From DASYML01 sp036399835 (GTDB lineage: Bacteria; Acidobacteriota; Blastocatellia; Pyrinomonadales; Pyrinomonadaceae): 38,580 nucleotides of DNA. Shown in pieces: positions 26,201-31,920 of the stretch (its first letter is position 1; every line of letters starts with the position of its first letter). The stretch is taken from assembly GCA_036399835.1 (NCBI GenBank), contig DASWMI010000109.1, positions 1-38,580 of the forward strand, read 5' to 3'. The translations under genes and the position numbers were made by a program. The notes below the pieces were generated by a model. It worked only from the letters and a program-made list of their open reading frames with translations, ran no database searches and had not been told where the DNA came from.

Positions 26201-26532
26201 GCACGCGCATTGAGCGCTCGCAGGGCAAAGTAGCGCGTCCAGTATTCGACGCTGTTGATGCCCGCGAGGACTGGTCCAATCAGGTCCTGCGGATCGCTGC
26301 GCCGCGCCAGAGCTTCGAGCGCCATGCAGGCGGCGAGCATATTGACGCTACGGTAATAGAAGAGCAGGTCTTCCATCGTGTAGAGCGGGTTGCTGAGCAG
26401 GTCCACGCCGCGCCTGAACTCTTCGTTGGCAAGGAGGTCGGTCGGATACGAGGACTGGTTGTAAAACTCCTCCAGCCTACTGGCGATGATGTAGATGGCA
26501 TCCGTATCCGCGTTGTTCGGCACGAGGGTCAT
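23239..26532 (-). CDS. ClpA/ClpC-like AAA+ ATPase fused to a GGQ-less RF2-like domain
   Basis: A 1097-residue protein in one uninterrupted frame. Residues 1-200 are a helical HEAT-like region, not the usual Clp_N repeats. D1 (about 225-460) has Walker A GESGVGKT (246-253) and a KYTG pore loop, but Walker B reads VVWIVPNF (304-311) without the catalytic acids. D2 (about 480-780) has GPTGTGKT (519-526), LLDE (586-589), sensor MTSN (627-630), Arg finger NR (675-676) and sensor 2 GAR (735-737). An IGF tripeptide (641-643) lies where ClpA/ClpC carry their ClpP-binding loop. The D2 pore motif GYVGYE is absent. Residues about 815-1097 match RF2: 'AMYRGWAEKRGMRVDILEET', 'VSGFASYAILEPESGLHIME' and the C-terminal 'RRYREEPSPLVRD...TGKLDRVLSGDFD'. 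The GGQ domain and SPF motif are missing. I infer a protein-remodelling factor that may dock on ribosomes. Confidence 0.9.
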   Translation of the reverse strand: MTLVPNNADTDAIYIIASRLEEFYNQSSYPTDLLANEEFRRGVDLLSNPLYTMEDLLFYYRSVNMLAACMALEALARRSDPQDLIGPVLAGINSVEYWTRYFALRALNARAEESILVRVLLHLDSSWTEYFLCICLREFISWQVGRWGVPVFGDRLNEISETQVTVLAGLMDQLKDSLPVSFGEEFEQWRNARVDTEYLKTFGRVWERGERADEPQIVELDGMLEHVAQMESALRKSTPRSVLMVGESGVGKTSLVRLLARRLQQDYWTIFEASATDVMAGQKYTGELEGRVQTLVRQLSGKKVVWIVPNFHELLWAGRHNLSPVGILDMLLPYIERGELKLVGETHSAAYENLLQLKPKLRTALDACRVLPLSDGETLELARKWVARQGAERLPALISEQTLQEAFQLARQYLGDKAAPGNLLHLLEVTRARLLASKGTTPAQLSLDDLLVSLSQLTGLPINILDERESLDLKALRDFFRQRVLGQPEAVECLIERVAMIKAGLTDPTRPQGVFLFVGPTGTGKTEIAKTLAEFLFGSPERMIRLDMSEFMSGDSLDRILGEHSETAESTALVNAIRKQPFSVVLLDEFEKAHPGIWDLFLQVFDDGRLTDRRGNTADFRHCILIMTSNLGATLPHGTSIGFTQDHSQPHDAQQFAINSVERAVAETFRREFVNRIDRVVVFRPLGRSVMRELLLKELKDVLRRRGLRNRAWAVEWEESAIDFLLQKGFTPDLGARPLKRAIERYLLSPLALTIVNHQFPEGDQFLFVSSDGERINVAFIDPDHLDQDESASAPTPAVGEEREPNLKEIVLDATGTPDEIEFLKAEYERLAEHIEDADWKERKAQALSQTTQSGFWEQTERFSVLGLIEYMDRIEAGLETARSLLQRLRNIGSQTRDRKYLPRELMGRLAQQLYLIDAAYVGLDAGHPQDAFLLIQTESDAASEREQADEFARRLAAMYRGWAEKRGMRVDILEETGIDGAQPFRALMAVSGFASYAILEPESGLHIMEIRQDQKSFYRLKVRVRVLAQPDEPPGQGRTAHMQALSSLAGKENAREQQQVVRRYREEPSPLVRDSRRNWRTGKLDRVLSGDFDLMF

Positions 26533-26708
26533 GGGCTGTTTGAAGATGAAGACTTAGCTCTTCAAGAAAAATATTCGCCGTCGCTGTCGCGTGCGTGCGC
26601 CGTCTCATTCTAGTTGAGTTTGGGCGGTCTGTGCTAGAGTACGGCCACTTTGGTCCGAGAAGCGGTCCGAAGAAGTTTTTCCAATCCATCCCGAAGGCCG
26701 GATTTTGT

Positions 26709-27158
26709 ATGAGCCTCAAAGAGAAGCTGGTCCAGGACCTGACCGCCGCCATGAAAGCGCAGGATGCGGCGCGCACTTCTACTCTGCGGATGGTCAAAGC
26801 CGCCATCATGAACCGCGAGATAGAAAAGGGTGGCGAGATGACCGATGATGAAGTGGTCAAGACGCTTCAGTCGCTCGTCAAACAACGCCGCGATTCCATC
26901 GAGCAGTATGAAAAGGGCGGGCGGCCAGAGCTGGCGGAAAAAGAGCGCGCGGAGATTTCCTTTATCGAAAACTATCTGCCGCAGGCCGCCTCGCGCGAAG
27001 AGATAGAGCAGGCCGTCGGCCAGGCGATAGAGCAGACGGGCGCAACCACCTTGCGCGAGATGGGATTGGTGATGAAGGCCGCGCAGGCTCTGCTCGCGGG
27101 CCGCAGCCCTGACAATCGCACCGTCAGTGAGATTGTCAAAGCCAGGCTCAGCCAGTAA
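26709..27158 (+). CDS. yqeY: GatB/YqeY domain protein
   Basis: A 149-residue all-helical protein of the YqeY family, related to the C-terminal tRNA-interacting domain of GatB. Hallmarks are 'MSLKEKLVQDLTAAMKAQDA', 'LRMVKAAIMNREIEKG', 'VKQRRDSIEQYEKGGRPELA', 'EISFIENYLPQAASREEIEQ' and the C-terminal 'KAAQALLAGRSPDNRTVSEI'. The length is standard. The ATG at 26709 starts exactly at the conserved N-terminus. It is divergent from the AAA+ gene with a 176-bp gap between them. The molecular function of stand-alone YqeY is not established; tRNA or amidotransferase involvement is a family-level guess. Confidence 0.92.
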   Translation: MSLKEKLVQDLTAAMKAQDAARTSTLRMVKAAIMNREIEKGGEMTDDEVVKTLQSLVKQRRDSIEQYEKGGRPELAEKERAEISFIENYLPQAASREEIEQAVGQAIEQTGATTLREMGLVMKAAQALLAGRSPDNRTVSEIVKARLSQ

Positions 27159-27262
27159 ATCCCTTTCGCCTCCGTGCCAACACCTGACGCGGCGAAGTTG
27201 GGTGGTCCAATCATCCAAAACCTTTTCTACCTCTGGGCTGGCCCACGCGCCTCGAAATTTTA

Positions 27263-27291
27263 TTGACTTGCCGCCCGATTTGTCATAGAAG
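27263..27291 (+). promoter_or_regulatory. Candidate sigma70 promoter for the diheme cytochrome
   Basis: TTGACT (27263-27268) and TAGAAG (27286-27291) are spaced by 17 bp, matching 5/6 and 4/6 of consensus. The site lies in the 246-bp gap after yqeY and gives a leader of about 105 nt. Confidence 0.5.
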
Positions 27292-27404
27292 CATTCGTTC
27301 TATCTCTTCCGGCGCTGTGGCCCGCAGTACGGAAACAGGTTTGATTCCGCGCCGTTCATTAAGCTCTATCAATTAAATCTCATCAAGCTTTTAAGAATCA
27401 GACT

Positions 27405-28430
27405 ATGGCTCAATCCCTTTTGAGACGCCTCTTGAAGATCGCGGTTTACGCAGCCATCGCGCTCGTCCTGCTGCTCGCCATCGGCATCACGCTGACCATC
27501 GGATGGCGGCCCTTTATCGGCGCGAAGGCCAGAGCCTTGACCGAGCGCAAGTTTGAAACGACGCCGCAGCGTCTGGAGCGCGGCAAGTATCTGGCCGAGA
27601 ACGTGTCGGGCTGTTTCGGCTGCCATACGGTTTTGGACTGGTCCAAACCGGGCGCGCCCGTGACGGCAGGTAAGGAAGGCTCAGGTCACACCTGGGCCCA
27701 CCAGGAGATGCCCTGGCTGGTCGCCTCCAATATCACGCCGGATAAGGAAACGGGCATCGGTAATTGGAGCGACGATGCGCTGGCGCGCGCCATACGCGAA
27801 GGCATCAGCCAGGACGGGCGCGCTCTCTTTCCCATCATGCCTTACGAATCTTTCCGCCGCATGTCGGACGAAGACTTAGCCTCAATCATCGTCTATCTGC
27901 GTTCCGTTCCGCCCGTGCGTAACCAGTTGCCGAAGACTGAAACTCCCTTCCCCGTCAACCTGCTGATTAAAAATGCGCCTCAACCCATAGAGGCCGCTGT
28001 TCCGCCGCCGGACACTTCGAGTCCGGTCAAGCGCGGCGAATATCTGGTCCAGATGGCCGACTGCGCGGGCTGCCACACACCGAAAGACAGGGGCCGGCCT
28101 GTTGCCGGACTGGACCTTGCCGGGGGCTTCCCTTTAAAAGAGCCTTCGGGCGAAGTCGCCAGCTCGAACATCACGCCGGACCCGTCCGGCATCTCCTATT
28201 ACAACGAAGAGATGTTTCTTACGATGATGCGCACGGGCCGCGTCGGCGCGCGACAGCTACACTCTACGATGCGCTGGATTGAATTTGGCAAGATGACGGA
28301 TGAAGACCTGCGCGCCATATACGCCTATCTGCGCTCGCTCAAGCCGATCCAGCACAAGGTTGACAATACGGAGCAGCCCACCGCCTGCAAGCTCTGTCGT
28401 CAAAAACACGGGCTGGGAGACCGCAACTAG
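27405..28430 (+). CDS. Membrane-anchored diheme cytochrome c
   Basis: A 341-residue protein. An uncleaved-type N-terminal membrane anchor (VYAAIALVLLLAIGITLTI) is followed by two cytochrome c domains facing the periplasm. Covalent heme sites are CFGCH (Cys70, Cys73, His74) and CAGCH (Cys220, Cys223, His224). Candidate distal Met ligands lie in 'FPIMPYESF' (Met145) and in 'HSTMRWIEFGKM' near the end of the second domain. The two halves share 'ASNITPD' and 'MTDEDL...Y LRS'-type stretches, showing internal duplication. The type is common as an electron carrier subunit of alcohol or aldehyde dehydrogenases, but none is adjacent, so its partner is unknown. A last CKLC near the C-terminus is not followed by His and is not a heme site. 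Confidence 0.9.
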   Translation: MAQSLLRRLLKIAVYAAIALVLLLAIGITLTIGWRPFIGAKARALTERKFETTPQRLERGKYLAENVSGCFGCHTVLDWSKPGAPVTAGKEGSGHTWAHQEMPWLVASNITPDKETGIGNWSDDALARAIREGISQDGRALFPIMPYESFRRMSDEDLASIIVYLRSVPPVRNQLPKTETPFPVNLLIKNAPQPIEAAVPPPDTSSPVKRGEYLVQMADCAGCHTPKDRGRPVAGLDLAGGFPLKEPSGEVASSNITPDPSGISYYNEEMFLTMMRTGRVGARQLHSTMRWIEFGKMTDEDLRAIYAYLRSLKPIQHKVDNTEQPTACKLCRQKHGLGDRN

Positions 28431-28514
28431 AAGACCGTCCTGGCAGAAATTCCAAACAGGCAAGTTTCGCGTCTGCTTGCGGCGGTCGGTTAATAGTATC
28501 TTGCCGATAAGCAT

Positions 28515-28543
28515 AAAGGGCGAGCCTTGCAGCATCGCCCTTT
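28515..28543. terminator. Bidirectional intrinsic terminator
   Basis: AAAGGGCGA (28515-28523) and TCGCCCTTT (28535-28543) form a 9-bp stem with an 11-nt loop. T-runs on both strands place a terminator between the convergent cytochrome and cupin genes. Confidence 0.8.
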
Positions 28544-28570
28544 TCGCTCAATCCTCGATTTGAGGCCAGC

Positions 28571-28945
28571 TTAACCCTGTGCTTTGGCAAAGATGTTAGC
28601 GCCCTCGAAATCTATGAAGACAAATGGCTCATCGCCAACGACCCATGCATCATGGCCCGGAGGCACGACCCCCACGTCGCCCGGTTGCCACTCAAACTCC
28701 GTCCCGTCATCCATCCTCATTTTCATACGCCCTGAGACGACATACCATTTATGAGCGACCTGGCAACTGTTACCTCCCGCAATCGGCTTGACGCATTCGG
28801 ACCAGGTCCAGCCCGGCTCAAAGGTCGCGCGCATCACTTCAAGATCGCCCACCTGCACAACTTCCACACGCCCTTTCTCAAACGGGCGCGTCTCATCAGG
28901 ATTGTCGAAGTTCTGCCTGATATTGGTTGAATCCCCTGCTGTCAT
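28571..28945 (-). CDS. Cupin-domain protein
   Basis: A 124-residue single-domain beta-barrel protein. The cupin core is seen as 'VAHKWYVVSGRMKMRMDDGT' (with His and the conserved G-rich turn) and 'WQPGDVGVVPPGHDAWVVGD' (second motif with PGHDAW). The N-terminal 'RPFEKGRVEVVQVGDLEVMR' and the motif 'FEPGWTWSECVKP' resemble small metal-binding cupins of unknown substrate. A GGAGG ribosome site lies about eight bases before the ATG on the minus strand. The gene stands alone between the cytochrome and the rimP operon; no specific reaction can be assigned. Confidence 0.85.
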   Translation of the reverse strand: MTAGDSTNIRQNFDNPDETRPFEKGRVEVVQVGDLEVMRATFEPGWTWSECVKPIAGGNSCQVAHKWYVVSGRMKMRMDDGTEFEWQPGDVGVVPPGHDAWVVGDEPFVFIDFEGANIFAKAQG

Positions 28946-29100
28946 TTAGTTGGCCTCCATAGTTATGAGAGAATTTATAACTTACGCTTGACGCTTTTAT
29001 CCTAAACTTGAGCGGTTCGTCAATGCGAGGCCAGCGAGGCCGGGATTTATTGCTTGATGGGCGACAAATTCTGACTCGATAACGGGCGGCGGCGGCCCGC

Positions 29101-29129
29101 TTGCTTCTCTTACACCCTTCTCGTATAAT
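29101..29129 (+). promoter_or_regulatory. Sigma70 promoter of the rimP-nusA-infB operon
   Basis: TTGCTT (29101-29106) and a perfect TATAAT (29124-29129) are separated by exactly 17 bp. The start would fall near 29136, leaving a leader of about 90 nt that contains the hairpin at 29163-29189. Confidence 0.75.
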
Positions 29130-29162
29130 CACAAGTTCGCTCGGAGCGCGGCGGTCTTATCC

Positions 29163-29189
29163 GGTGGGTTCGCGCCCACTTTTTATTTT
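29163..29189 (+). terminator. Leader terminator/attenuator upstream of rimP
   Basis: GTGGG (29164-29168) pairs with CCCAC (29175-29179) around a 6-nt loop, followed by TTTTTATTTT. It is an intrinsic terminator placed between the operon promoter and the first gene, so transcription must read through it or be regulated there. Confidence 0.7.
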
Positions 29190-29224
29190 GCGCGGCGTGC
29201 GATTTTTGACGGGAGGAGCGAGCC

Positions 29225-29764
29225 TTGGGCAACGGTGCGATTGGAGAGCATGTGGGTGAGCTGGCGGAGCGTGCCGCGGGCAGTCTGGGACTAGAGCTGT
29301 GGCATGCGGAAGTCGCCGGGCCGGAAGGCAAGCCCATCATTCGCATCTTTATTGACAAAGCGGAAGGCGTCACGCACGAAGATTGCGCCGCCATGAGTCT
29401 GCACCTGGGCATGCTTCTGGACGTGGAGGATTTCATACACACGCCTTATACCCTGGAAGTTTCTTCGCCGGGGCTGGAGCGCGGGCTTTACAAGCGGGCC
29501 GACTACGAGCGTTTCGCGGGCCATCCCGCAAAGCTCAAGAGCCGCGTGGCAATCAACGGCCAGCGCAACTTTCGCGGCCAGATCGTCGGTCTCGAAGGCG
29601 ACCACGTCATCTTTGAAGATAAGACGAGCGGGCGCGTCCAGATACCTTTCGGCTCGATTGTCAAAGCCAATCTGGAAGTGGACGTGGAAGAAGAATTTCG
29701 CCGCGCCAAAGAGCGTGAGCAGGCGGAGGCCGCCGCCAAATCCGGCGCTTCCTCGAACAACTAA
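29225..29764 (+). CDS. rimP: Ribosome maturation factor RimP
   Basis: A 179-residue protein needed for maturation of the 30S subunit. The N-terminal domain carries 'LELWHAEVAGPEGKPIIRIF' and the hallmark 'EDFIHTPYTLEVSSPGLERG' (SPGLERGLYK). The C-terminal Sm-like domain includes 'INGQRNFRGQIVGLEGDHVI' and 'IPFGSIVKANLEVD'. A 20-residue charged/Ala-rich tail follows. The start is TTG at 29225 with GGGAGG eight bases upstream; no better ATG exists before the conserved region. It is the first gene of the operon, as in most bacteria. Confidence 0.95.
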   Translation: MGNGAIGEHVGELAERAAGSLGLELWHAEVAGPEGKPIIRIFIDKAEGVTHEDCAAMSLHLGMLLDVEDFIHTPYTLEVSSPGLERGLYKRADYERFAGHPAKLKSRVAINGQRNFRGQIVGLEGDHVIFEDKTSGRVQIPFGSIVKANLEVDVEEEFRRAKEREQAEAAAKSGASSNN

Positions 29765-29777
29765 ATAACGGACAACG

Positions 29778-29828
29778 CGTAAATCGTCAGGAGATAGGCG
29801 AGCGACGATTTACGACAGACGATTTACG
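29778..29828. repeat. Inverted and direct 11-mer repeats between rimP and nusA
   Basis: CGTAAATCGTC (29778-29788) is followed by its exact complement GACGATTTACG at 29804-29814 and again at 29818-29828. The third copy could compete with the second for pairing. It fills most of the 71-bp spacer and ends 8 bp before nusA. Confidence 0.75.
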
Positions 29829-29835
29829 AATCATT

Positions 29836-31719
29836 ATGAGCACATCCATCGCGCAGAACATTGAGACGCTTTGCCAGGAGAAAGGCATTGATCGCGAGAT
29901 AGTCATCGAAGCGATGAAGGAAGCTGTGCGCGCGGCGGCCAAAAAGCATTTCCGGTCCGGCGAGGACATACAGGTTGACTGGAACGCAGAGACCGGCATA
30001 GAGCTTTCCGCGACCAAGGTTGTCGTGGACGAGATTACCAACCCCGCGACCGAACTCTCCATCGAAGAAGCGCGCGAGCTGGCCGGGGATGATGTTGAGA
30101 TTGGCGATGCCCTGCTCCTGCCGCTGCCTATGGAAGAGCTTGGACGCATCGCCGCGCAGACCGCCAAGCAGATTCTTTTCCAGAAGGTGCGCGACGCCGA
30201 GCGCAACAATATTTATGAGCAGTACATAGACAAGATAGGCGATCTGGTCAACGGCTACGTCAAGCGTTTCGAGCGCGGCAACCTGATTATTGACCTCGGC
30301 AACCTCGAAGCCATCCTGCCACGCTCGCAGCAATCACGCGGCGAGAACTGGAATCAGGGCGAGCGCGTCCGCGTCGTCATCAACAACGTCTCGAAGGAGT
30401 CCAAGGGTCCGCAGGTTGAAGTCTCCCGGACCAGTCCGGAGCTGTTGATGCGTCTCTTTGAGATGGAAGTGCCCGAAATTTATGACGGGACGGTCGTCGT
30501 TAAATCCTGCGTCCGCGAACCCGGCGAGCGAGCCAAGATTGCCGTCATGTCCAACGAGCGCGACGTTGACCCCGTGGGCGCTTGCGTCGGCATGAAGGGG
30601 TCGCGCGTGCAGGCTATCATACGCGAGTTGCGCGGCGAGAAGATTGATATTATAGAGTGGTCCGACGAGCCTTCGGTCTTTGCCGCCAATGCTCTCTCGC
30701 CCGCGAAGGTCAACCAGGTGCGCATCACAGACATCGAGAATCGCCAGATGGAAGTGATCGTCAACGAAGACCAGTTGAGCCTGGCTATCGGCAAGAAGGG
30801 CCAGAACGTGAGGCTGGCGACCAAGCTCGTCGGCTGGAACATAGACATCCGCAGCGAAGAAGAGATTAAGAAGGAAGTGGCCCAGCAGATGGGCGCGCTC
30901 ATCGCTTCGGGCGCTGCCGTCCCGCTCTCCGCCATAGAGGGCGTCACGGCCCAGCAGGCGGATGCCCTGGCTGCCCGCGACATCAATGATATTGATACGC
31001 TGGCCGCAACCTCCGTGGATGACCTGGTCGAGATACTGGACCTCAGTCTTGACGAAGCCGAAGTTATCATCACCGCTGCGCAGGAGGTCCTCTCGGCGCG
31101 TGATGCGAGAAGGCAGACCGAAGGGGCCGCAACGGAAGAAGCTGCGACGGATGAAGAGGGCGCAGCCTCCGCTGCGGAGACAAGCTCTGCGGGAGAGATA
31201 GCGATGACTCCGGGTGAAGATGAGGGCGACGAGCCTCTCGAACAGCATGCCGTCTCAGCCGAGTTGGATGAGTCTGTGGACGCAGGTGAAGTTGAGCCTT
31301 CGGATGAGATGATCGCAGAGGGCTACGATGAGGCTGTCGAGCAGGGGCTGCCTTTCCGGGCCGAGGATGAGATTCTGGCCCAGGAATCGGCAGACCCTGT
31401 GGCTTTGACTGAAGCCGAAGAGATGTCCGACGGCGAGCTGCTCCTGCAAGAGCAGGACGCGGGTCGTGACCTCCGGCTCGACACCATCACGCCCGCGCCC
31501 GACATCACCTCTTCCGGCGCGGCTTATATCGAAGCCGCTGGCCGTGTCGGCGAAGACGAGCCGCCCGTTGAAGAAGAAGGTCCGAACTCGCCCCGCGCGA
31601 GCTTTGCTTCGGAAGCCTCGGCTCCCGAAATTTCTGTCACATCCGCTCCCGAGCCACTCTATAGCGAGGCCGCATCGGTCGAGAGCGTTGAAGAAGAGAA
31701 GCCGGACGATGCTTCCTGA
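29836..31719 (+). CDS. nusA: Transcription termination/antitermination factor NusA with long acidic tail
   Basis: A 627-residue NusA. The order is: N-terminal RNA-polymerase-binding domain (1-130), S1 domain (about 135-200, 'GDLVNGYVKRFERGNLIIDL'), KH1 (about 230-280, 'VGACVGMKGSRVQAIIRELR') and KH2 (about 300-345, 'DQLSLAIGKKGQNVRLATKL'). A helix-hairpin-helix-like segment (about 360-430, 'IEGVTAQQADALAARDINDI') follows. The last 200 residues are Glu/Asp/Ala/Ser-rich, strongly acidic and probably disordered, making the protein longer than usual. It modulates pausing, termination and coupling to translation. It is the second gene of the operon; the ATG is at the conserved N-terminus. Confidence 0.97.
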   Translation: MSTSIAQNIETLCQEKGIDREIVIEAMKEAVRAAAKKHFRSGEDIQVDWNAETGIELSATKVVVDEITNPATELSIEEARELAGDDVEIGDALLLPLPMEELGRIAAQTAKQILFQKVRDAERNNIYEQYIDKIGDLVNGYVKRFERGNLIIDLGNLEAILPRSQQSRGENWNQGERVRVVINNVSKESKGPQVEVSRTSPELLMRLFEMEVPEIYDGTVVVKSCVREPGERAKIAVMSNERDVDPVGACVGMKGSRVQAIIRELRGEKIDIIEWSDEPSVFAANALSPAKVNQVRITDIENRQMEVIVNEDQLSLAIGKKGQNVRLATKLVGWNIDIRSEEEIKKEVAQQMGALIASGAAVPLSAIEGVTAQQADALAARDINDIDTLAATSVDDLVEILDLSLDEAEVIITAAQEVLSARDARRQTEGAATEEAATDEEGAASAAETSSAGEIAMTPGEDEGDEPLEQHAVSAELDESVDAGEVEPSDEMIAEGYDEAVEQGLPFRAEDEILAQESADPVALTEAEEMSDGELLLQEQDAGRDLRLDTITPAPDITSSGAAYIEAAGRVGEDEPPVEEEGPNSPRASFASEASAPEISVTSAPEPLYSEAASVESVEEEKPDDAS

Positions 31720-31920
31720 AAAGATGCGGCCAAGTAGTAGTAGCGTGTGCGCAACACGGAGTTGCGCATCCCGCTCCTCGCCATCCTGAAGCCCCGCGGC
31801 GAAAGCGCTCCTCGAAAAGGCGCGCGAGCAGCAAAAGCAGAAGGATGAAGCGAGCTTCCCTTGATTGACTTTTGCAGCGCGCGACGCCGTTCTAAGTAAA
31901 AAGCGTCGAAGAAGGAGTGC
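31720..31920. other. Gap between nusA and infB, no ylxR
   Basis: A 201-bp spacer where many bacteria keep ylxR (and often an L7Ae-like gene). The YlxR motif (GCR..R) is absent in all frames I read. A 33-codon GTG-started frame (31747-31848) is the only candidate and looks like nothing known. An 8-bp hairpin TGCGCAAC/GTTGCGCA lies at 31748-31768, and a GAAGGAG ribosome site just before infB. Confidence 0.6.

Noticed and set aside
26614..26640. Promoter TTGAGT...TAGAGT before yqeY
   Set aside because: Spacer is only 15 bp and both boxes are weak.
28384..28410. Third heme site (CKLC) near the cytochrome C-terminus
   Set aside because: CxxC is followed by Arg, not His, so it is not a heme-binding motif.
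31747..31848. 33-codon GTG-started frame in the ylxR position
   Set aside because: No YlxR motif, no ribosome site, and it overlaps a small hairpin.
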